This document shows positions 35,205 through 64,000 of a stretch of 64,000 bases of DNA, piece after piece. Source of the stretch: Cristatella mucedo (taxonomy: Eukaryota; Bryozoa; Phylactolaemata; Cristatellidae); NCBI GenBank assembly GCA_009760855.2, contig WPIO01000027.1, positions 1,356,001-1,420,000 of the forward strand, written 5' to 3'. The position numbers and the translations under genes are program-made. Below the pieces are notes generated by a model. The model was not told the DNA's origin. It saw nothing but the letters and a program-made list of their open reading frames with translations, and searched no databases. Position 1 is the first letter of the stretch; every line of letters starts with the position of its first letter.

Positions 35205-36145
35205 AAATAATAATAATAATAATGCACTTATAAAGCGCCGCCAGATAACTCAATCTCTTTCTAGGTGCTTTAAATTTGCTGCAAAGGGAAACACGATTGA
35301 ATGGTAATATCATGCTTGATAAACATGAAGAACATGGTTAGGGGTGACATGCACAGGGTCAGCACATGAAGGACATAAGCTCATGAAGGACAAATCGCAG
35401 GGACCCACTAAATGCTGTCCTAAATAGGTGTGTTTTTAAGTTCTTTTTAAACAAAGGGTCAAGTCAGGGATCTTGTTACGGAAGTCGGGAGTGAGTTCCA
35501 GGCTATGAGAGCATAACGAACTAAATGCACGGTCTCAAAAAGAATTGAGGTTTGTACGAGGTATTGGTAAACCGTTGGATTCCGAAAAGCCGGAGATACG
35601 ATGCTTGGCCTGGCGGGAGAGTAGATCCGAGAGATGGGCTGGAGCCAAAGAATGAAGTGACCTAAAAGTGAGCGACAAAACCTTAAAGTCGATCCTCTGC
35701 TTGACTGGAAGCCAGTGCAGGTCGGCGAGAAGTGGTGTGATGTGGCAACTGCGACGCTCACGACAGACTTTCCTAGCTGCGGAGTTTAGCACCATTTGTA
35801 ATCACCTGATTGCACATGCCAGTAGGCCAGCAAGCAGTGAGTTACAGATGTCAAGTCGGGATGTCACAAATGCATGGACCAACTCATACATGGTATCCTT
35901 ATCTAAACAAGCCCGAATTTTAGCAATGTTATGTAACTGAAAGTAGGCAGACTTGATTGTGGAGCTGATGTGGTCGTCTAACGAGAGGTCACTTGGGAAA
36001 ACGACACCTAGATTTCGAGCTGATTTAACAGGAGATAGGCTGGCAGAGCCCATTTTGAACGTCAGCCTTTCCAATTTCTGAATCACACTGGGTTTGCTCA
36101 TAACTAGTAAGTTAGTTTTATCATCGTTCAGTTTAAGAAACTAAG
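35205..36145 (-). mobile_element. L2-like LINE, 3' half
   Basis: Antisense, intergenic between the LRRFIP and glycylase genes. It starts with (AAT)n and the hairpin tail at 35205-35290, then reads on the minus strand through NLNSF, LHWLPVKQRIDFKVLSL, LVHAFVTSRLDICNSLL, IKSAYFQLHNIAKIR and MSKPSVIQKLERLTFKMG. It breaks off at about 36145 where the 21.4-22.9 kb copy continues. Several frameshifts. Confidence 0.8.
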
Positions 36146-38504
36146 CGTAAAGTAACGGAGCCGTAAAAAGCCAACTGCTCGAAATTGGCTTATTTATAAC
36201 CACGTTATACAAACTATCGTGAGTCTGTTGAGCCCCTTTTTACGAAACACGATGTAGTGCGGTTGATAAAAATAGATACACGATTTTGAGATGGAAATTG
36301 TATAGTTAAAAATGGATGCCTTACAGACGTGCCACAACTAAAGCGAGCTTTGTCAGGATATTTGCGTAGTTAATGTTTCTGTCTTCACTTGCCTCTCCTT
36401 AGAGACAATATGCGTAACTAAAAATGCTGCTCGGGGCTATAGATAGCGAAATAGACGTGTTTTTGAAGGAATATGGCAGGATTCATTTAACCTTTCAAAT
36501 CAGAGCTGTTTGTTTTAAAGTCATTCTATGGCTCCATAGCCAGCCAATCAGTAATCTCATGCAAAAAAGAAAAAAGTGAGATGCATAGCAAAATTTGGAC
36601 ATTCGACGACATGCCTGTATATACTAAAGCGATAGCAACGAAATTGAAGTTACCAGAACTATTATGTTTATTAAGTTAATATATCGGAAGAAGCTAGCAT
36701 ATGGCAGGTTTCCCAGTTTTTAGGAGACTTACCATTCTTTATTACTCTGTACGTATTTATAGGTCTTTTTGAAATCATAAATGAGGATAATTGCTAAAAT
36801 AATTCGGAAAAGCTGGTCAAATAAGATTTTCCAATGTACTCATACGACGGGTCAATTTTAAGTATTAATATGTTTTTGCTCCATAAAATTAATGTCGTTA
36901 GAACGAGGTGATTTTAAGAAGTAGTTAACAGACTCGTGACTCGGTAAAAATACTAGATGGTCGAATGAGCTGCATGCTGTTGTTAATGGTGCGTTAGGTC
37001 CTGAGCAATCCTTATACTCATGGAGGAACTCCGTTGAATGGTCAGGAACCATGTCAATTGGGATTTGAAAGGAGGGGACGTTTTTCTCAGCATTCAAGCT
37101 TATTTCACTGGAGGTCAGTAGACTACGTTCTAGTGAGATGAAAAGCCATTGAAATTTGAGGTTTGTGTCCTGAATAATTCTGACAGCCACCTGAGCCTAG
37201 CTTCTGTCATCTAATGCGCCGTCTTGCTATGGGCACTGCGCCCATAGCAAAAATGCGCTGTCTCCGGTGGATATACTTATTAAAAAAATGTGAGCTCAAA
37301 ACCTAGTTAATATTGATAAATAATATTCAATACCCCTAAAATTAAACAATCATCACTAGAAACAGATAAAAGCAGGCCTCAAAGTCCAGGAAGCTGCAGA
37401 ATACAATTGCAAAATGGCGTGAAGCGAAGACGACCGGAGGCAGCGCATTTTTTGGTACCGGCATAGTGCCCGTAGCGAACGATGGACCCTTGCTATGGGC
37501 ACTATGCGCATAGCAGTTGCTTTGGGTATAGTGCCCATAGCAGGACGGCGTATGAGCTGTTTGTCGACAGCCTTGGTAAGAAGCCACGGGAAAGTTAAGA
37601 ATGGTAGCGAATTGTCCTGCTAAGGACTAGCGAATAATCATCATAAATGCCGATGGCCTAAAGAGTACGGACATGATAATTTTATTTTGAGTATACACAA
37701 GTAAAAGCAAAAGTCTTTTTTGGCTACACTTATATCGATGTTTTTTGTCTAAATTACTTATTTTTCTCCATGGTTCTGTGCAACATTATAGCTTTGAGAA
37801 GCATTATTGTATCTGCTAATGACCATGTGAACGTGCAGTGATTTAAAATTTTACATAGTACAGCTAAAATATAATTATGCTTGTTGAGCTTTTTCGGAAG
37901 GTCTTTTCTGATAACCTCGAGCGCGCGGGAGTAAGGAATACCTTTCGAAAATCGCCGGGTGCATGTAACTCCCGCCATAATACTTGAAAATGACATTTTA
38001 TTACTTGAATTCAATGAAATTAGATTATATATATATTCAGTTTCAAAACTATTTGCTGTGCAAATCTGCTATCATATCCCTGTAGCGCAAAACGTAGGTA
38101 GCAATCGTACTGCCTCAACGCTGCCGCGGTACACAACAGATTGTGTTATGGCGCCATGGTGACCGCAAGTTCTTCCGGTCAAGAGGTGTGTCGTTAGGAT
38201 TAATCGCCTCCCTCGGGATTAACTGAAAAGACTCAGTTGCTGGCTACTACTCTAAAACGGAACGGTGATATATCGCTTGTTTTATCCGTAGCTGCTCGTT
38301 CACAGGCGAGTGGTTAACCTGTGCTGGTCCTTGCGAAACAGCCTTTTGGAGCTAGGCTATATCGGCTTCCAATTGATGGATTCAGGCTGACGGCTGCCCT
38401 TTGGGACGCTGTCACCGCTAAGAAACAAGCTTATTTAAGGAAGCTAGGAGACTAACAGACTTTTCAGGATCTCATTACAATAATCTATTTATCGATATTC
38501 GACC
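36146..38504. other. Intergenic and 5' region of the glycylase gene
   Basis: Apart from the inverted-repeat element at 37214-37553, no gene is recognised. The last 350 bases before 38505 are less AT-rich and should contain the promoter and 5' UTR of the TTLL gene. Confidence 0.4.
37214..37553. mobile_element. Small inverted-repeat element (MITE-like)
   Basis: The left end GCCGTCTTGCTATGGGCACT is mirrored at the right by AGTGCCCATAGCAGGACGGC (one mismatch in 20). Further copies of the core GCTATGGGCAC/GTGCCCATAGC lie inside (37231-37250, 37462-37475, 37492-37520). About 340 bp, no coding capacity. The structure fits a miniature inverted-repeat transposable element with subterminal repeats, but no target duplication was confirmed and I do not recognise the family. 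Confidence 0.6.
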
Positions 38505-60249
<21,745 letters not shown>

Positions 60250-60879
60250 GGCGGCACGGCCGCTGCTCAGCGAGCGTGCGCTCGCGGGGCGTGGCTTCGC
60301 CCTATGGGGGAGGGTGGCGCGAACAGGGGCTCGCTCGGGGTTAGCGGTCCCGAGGGTCTGTGGGAGGGGGCGGAATCGATATGCTACGCGGCATCGGCGG
60401 CCTTTGCGAAGCAGCACGTCTTGGCCGCGGCCGAGCGGAAGGGCCCAGGGCCGGACTGGGCCGACACGCCTCCTCCCAAGTGGCTCCCGGCTCTGATAGC
60501 TCCTTTGCGGCTCCTTTGCGGAGTCGCATTTGCTAGCAAACGCCTGCGAGTGCTCGTCTATCGTCTGCGAGTGCTGAGTGCAAGGGCGGCTGCTCGCAGG
60601 TGCCGATACGAGATCTGCCTCTGTCCCTGTGCCTATCGGCGTTTGGCTGCAGACAAATATATTTGTTCCTTTTGTTATCGTCCGGCTCTTCGCGGTCGCG
60701 AGTCGCTCGTTCCACTGAGCACGAATGGCGAACTCAATTGACACCAGTTTGAGCAAAGCTCGCTGTATTTGTCTCCACTTCATCTCACCTGCCGAACGAG
60801 TGAACGACACAGAGGCTGCTCGCCCTAGGTATGTGTGGTCTCGTCAGCACGCAAACAAAATTGTTCGGATATAAAGAGA

Positions 60880-61035
60880 TCAGCCGGTAGGAACTGCTTC
60901 ATTTAAAGAGTCGGCGGACGAGCCATAAACAGCTCAGCCCCTCCTGCAGCGAAGGGAGTAAAAAGAGTTGCCTGCCGAAGGACTCGAACCCGCGTTCTAG
61001 GACGCGTGTAGAGAGTGCCTCACCACTCGGAAGTC
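60880..61035 (-). mobile_element. Diverged tRNA-derived SINE
   Basis: On the minus strand CCGAGTGGTGAGGCACTCTC (box-A-like), then GCGGGTTCGAGTCCTTCGGC (a good box B). The acceptor stem does not close, so it is not a functional tRNA. The sequence after it loosely follows family B and ends in GGCTGATCT. Confidence 0.5.
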
Positions 61036-61544
61036 TCATTGGCCGGCCGCTCGCTCACAGTGCTGCCTCGCCCTGCTGGTAGGCGAGGACGCGGGAGATG
61101 ACTGAGGCGATTCCGATCGGAAGCGTCTATCGGCGCCCGAATCGATGAGCCAACCGTAAGCTGTTTCACTCTTTTACCAGAGGACAGCGAACTATCCGTC
61201 TGCAGCCCCTTCCTCCCCCCTCCCGCCAGACGAGGGGTAGCACGCCTATTGATGAGCAAGCAATGGCTCTGCTATGAGATCTACATACATCGGGATTTGA
61301 CTACATACGGACGCCCTCAGCGATATTCCGCTCTCTCACGATGCTAACATGCTTGGTCGACGCCGCGATCGATGACAGGTTTGTTGCGTCTATCGTCCTA
61401 GCTGCAGCGAGGGATGTGTCCGTTTCCCACTCTCTACCTATCTCTTTAGCGAGACAACGCTGTGCTTTCTTCCCATCGCTTTCGTAAGTCATCCAGTTTG
61501 GAGCAGCCCTCTAGGCCAAATGCGAGTGAATGAGCTGACGGTAG

Positions 61545-61710
61545 CTCGTGATGGCACAATAGGTAAGATGGTTGATTTTCACGACCTCCATCCCGAGGTA
61601 GTGGGTTCGAATACTTCGATGGGCAATTCTTTATTGCCGGTGTTGACAGCCTTTAAGGCTCCCCTGTCTCTATACACAAGAGGCTGTTAAATCAACTAGT
61701 ATATTATTTT
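61545..61710 (+). mobile_element. tRNA-derived SINE, family B
   Basis: Head GCACAATAGGTAAGATGGTT, box B GTGGGTTCGAATAC, middle GGGCAATTCTTTATTGCCGG, tail AGAGGCTGTTAAATCAACTA. A fairly complete copy, intergenic. Confidence 0.7.
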
Positions 61711-62271
61711 TAGCCCGGAAACGTGAGTGGCCACCGCTTTTAAGATACATTTTTAAGATTGCATGTAAAGCATTCTTAAACTTCTAATTCTCATTCTTAA
61801 GCATTCTTAAACTTCGTTCGCTTGCAAGTGAACCTGGAAAAGTATTAACCGGTATCGTGCTCTCCAGTCGATCAAATTTATTGCACCTTCAGATAAAATG
61901 GTCGTTTCCTTTTTTAAACAATTACTCCTTGACTCAGGCTAGGATACGGAAGTCAAACGTTCTGCTTCGCTCGGCCCGGACGAAGAGCTAAGTCAAGTTA
62001 AGTTAGGTTAGGCACCACATACAACTGTCGGTCTTCAGGACAACGTTTAACGTCCCGACTATTTTGATACTCAGCGGTTGCTTATTTTACGAAGGCGATC
62101 AGCCGAGTGGATGTGCAGCTGGTCGGGCATGCGATCCTAATTGAGTTCGTCCTTTTCTGAATTGCACAGGTCATTTTAGGGAAACTTTAGACGTAAAGCA
62201 TGATTTGGCGAGACTGACAAATGGCTGGATCACACTCGAGGACTTGGGCCGACTCAGAATGTAAAGAAAAG

Positions 62272-62585
62272 GAAAGATAAGCTGATCTAACTTTTATACA
62301 CCTCATTTTACATAGCAGCAGAGAGCCGCTGCTTGCTAAAAATTTTTACTGGAGACTTCGATGTAGGTGTAGAGGCAGCTCATCTCGAGGCAGCCCATTC
62401 ACGTGGTACTTGAAGCTCCCAAAACCGCCGTATGTGCGGCGGTTTCGGCTATTCCAGCTTCATAATTTGCCAGAAGGGCCTAACGACTATCGCCATGCGA
62501 GAAAGGATCACCCACTACAGGATTCGAATCCACGACCTCGGTCGTGAAGAGTGAGCACCTTACTTCTTGGGGTATTGTGGCTCAG
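62272..62585 (-). mobile_element. Family B SINE interrupted by a short insert
   Basis: The tail complement AAGCTGATCTAACTTTTATA at 62278 and the middle/head complement AGAAGGGCCTAACGACTATC ... GGATTCGAATCCACGACCTC at 62472-62560 are separated by about 130 bases not found in other copies. The insert contains the hairpin at 62422-62445. Confidence 0.6.
62422..62445. repeat. Perfect 9-bp GC-rich hairpin
   Basis: AAACCGCCG, a six-base loop TATGTG, and CGGCGGTTT. It is followed by TCGGCTATTCC rather than a T-run, so it is not an obvious terminator. It lies inside the insert that splits a SINE. Confidence 0.75.
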
Positions 62586-62789
62586 TAACCTTACTGCATG
62601 TATTGTTGACATTCGCACGTAGATGGAATGACCGAGAAAACAACTAACTAGTTATGTACAAACCTAGCTTTTCTCGGGAATTGCAAAAAAGCAAGCATAA
62701 CTTTCAAAATGGGCATGGCCAGCATTTCTCCTGTAGCACCTGCACGATATTGGCTCCTCAGCACCTCGTCTCTCGTACTAAATTGGTAT

Positions 62790-62925
62790 CTTTTGATGGC
62801 TGAGCCGTCAGGTCTTTGCAGCGAAATCAGGAACTCGCTTCCAGCTACGGTCACAACCTGCCTGCAATGACCATCCACCACTTAAGCCTCGACTCAAGAT
62901 GCATCTGTTCCGATAAGCTTTCCCT
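62790..62925 (+). mobile_element. Possible LINE reverse transcriptase C-terminal remnant
   Basis: Across frames on the plus strand one can read RNSLPATVTTC and, further on, RLKMHLFR, the phrases that close CR1/L2-type reverse transcriptases. Short, broken and uncertain. The opposite-strand open frame of 77 codons is probably a shadow. Confidence 0.4.
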
Positions 62926-64000
62926 GCATCTCAGCGAACTCGTCTTTTTTATTCCAGCGCTATCTGTATGGTTAGCTGTGCATGATTCAGTGAATGCTAC
63001 TGGGTGGCATCGTATCCGGCGGTCGGTCCACCCAAAGCCTGACGGCAGCACTAACTGCCGAGGCTTGTTTACAAAATGCAGCGACTTTTCAGGCCGATCA
63101 ACACAGCGAGCAAAGCAGCTCCTCAGCACACGCCAGAGGAAACTTCATCAAAAACAAAAGTTTTATTACGTACAATGAAGGATCAACTGTCGAGTCATTT
63201 TGAAGGCGACTGGCTTTTCTTTTGGGAGGCCTGTCTGAATGCACCGGGGGGGGGGGAGGCATCAGCACACAGGAGGCACAGCCCCGGCATTGTTCCGCTC
63301 ACGCGATGACCGTCATCACGGCTGACACATCCTGGATGAGATCGCGAGGAAACGCATCGCACGCGAACGAACAGAAAGCTATGGCTGGTGCAGCGAGCAA
63401 AATCAAGGATGTTTCGCCAGGAAAAACGCTGCACCTGAAAACGCCTCCGAACGGCCATCGATCAATTAATCAACTATTTCCAATTAGTTTTTTTTTAAAG
63501 AATGTCCCAGAATCTTCGATCAGTCGTTGCCACACTGCAGTTGCCTACGGAGGACGTTCGCTCCCAACAGGCAGCCACCGGCAGTTCGTCGGTCGTAGCA
63601 CGGCGCCCGATGGGGCATGCCGAACAACCAGCAGCAGCTCGGACGGAGCCGGCAGCGGAGCAATTTTCCGGCAGCGGTCCGATGATTGCCAGGCAGCTGC
63701 TGCAGTGGAGCCTCGTTAGCGGCTAGAGCGTCGCGGCTACAGCTCTCAAACCTCTCTCGCCACGAAGGGCACGTCGGTCGTCACGTGTGACGCACGGAGA
63801 AGACGGCCACGTCCTATACACGTGTAGTTCGCCTTGCTCGGTGGTCGCCAAGTGGTTCTTCGGCAAGCACGGCCCACCGTCAAGGCACCGACACACGCAG
63901 GCCTGCAAGCGAATTTCGACAAGGCTGCCTGCAGTGACGAGCGACAGCGACGACGGACGGAGGCAGGGAAGGTGAGGCACATTTACTCACACAGACTGCC
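62926..64000. other. GC-rich end of the window, unassigned
   Basis: Several overlapping open frames on both strands (for example 63222-63719 plus, 63502-63726 plus, 63746-63982 minus) and a poly-G run at 63247. None shows a recognised domain. A first exon of a neighbouring gene could be here but cannot be supported. Confidence 0.35.

Larger units (their letters stand above)
60250..62270. other. Downstream of the TTLL gene, unassigned apart from SINEs
   Basis: GC-rich until about 60.8 kb, probably the TTLL 3' UTR, then mixed. No canonical AATAAA was noticed close to the stop. Open frames here are compositional shadows. Confidence 0.4.

Noticed and set aside
60960-61035. Candidate tRNA gene on the minus strand
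   Set aside because: The box B and part of box A are good, but no acceptor stem can be closed. A SINE fits better.
62648-62881. A 77-codon minus-strand frame that looks protein-like
   Set aside because: The plus strand here reads remnants of a LINE reverse transcriptase C-terminus across frames, so the antisense frame is more likely a shadow. No splice-linked neighbour was found.
63222-63982. Several frames of 61-165 codons near the right edge
   Set aside because: GC-rich composition gives open frames on both strands. None has a recognised domain, and a gene cannot be supported without the adjoining sequence.

Overview
This is a stretch of an animal (metazoan) nuclear genome. Coding sequence is split into short exons with GT-AG introns whose reading phases agree, intergenic DNA is AT-rich, and introns are filled with non-LTR retrotransposon pieces, tRNA-derived SINEs, DNA-transposon relics and long dinucleotide repeats. 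The proteins look invertebrate-like rather than vertebrate. A tubulin glycylase implies a ciliated or flagellated animal. I cannot fix the phylum from sequence alone.

Three protein-coding genes can be assembled exon by exon. (1) A transformer-2 splicing factor (RS-RRM-RS) lies on the minus strand in seven coding exons, 10242 down to 5217, giving 248 residues. (2) An LRRFIP-family coiled-coil protein lies on the plus strand in twelve coding exons, 11133 to 33913, giving 397 residues. (3) A TTLL3/TTLL8-type tubulin glycine ligase lies on the plus strand in fourteen clear exons plus one tentative exon, 38505 to 60249, giving 919 residues with the tentative exon or 884 without it. Genes 1 and 2 are head to head across about 0.9 kb that contains a GC/CpG-rich block, probably a shared bidirectional promoter. 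I see no functional link among the three genes.

Layout: 1-5 kb is intergenic with an eroded reverse transcriptase piece; 5.0-10.3 kb is the tra2 gene; 10.3-11.1 kb is the promoter region; 11.1-33.9 kb is the LRRFIP gene, whose introns carry several L2-like LINE copies, SINEs and a hAT miniature element resembling the horizontally transferred SPIN/URR1 group; 33.9-38.2 kb is intergenic with a LINE 3' half and a small inverted-repeat element; 38.5-60.2 kb is the glycylase gene, whose introns hold a decayed LTR retrotransposon with a Tc1-like insertion, a pogo-type transposase tail, a second hAT element and giant microsatellites; 60.3-64 kb is GC-richer sequence with SINEs and no gene I can name.

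The repeats form a coherent set. The L2-like LINE ends in a conserved inverted repeat followed by ATT repeats. One SINE family ends in a related hairpin-like tail, while a second SINE family shares the tRNA-like head but has a different tail. Exon boundaries were read by eye from splice sites, phase and family resemblance; no alignment or transcript evidence was available.
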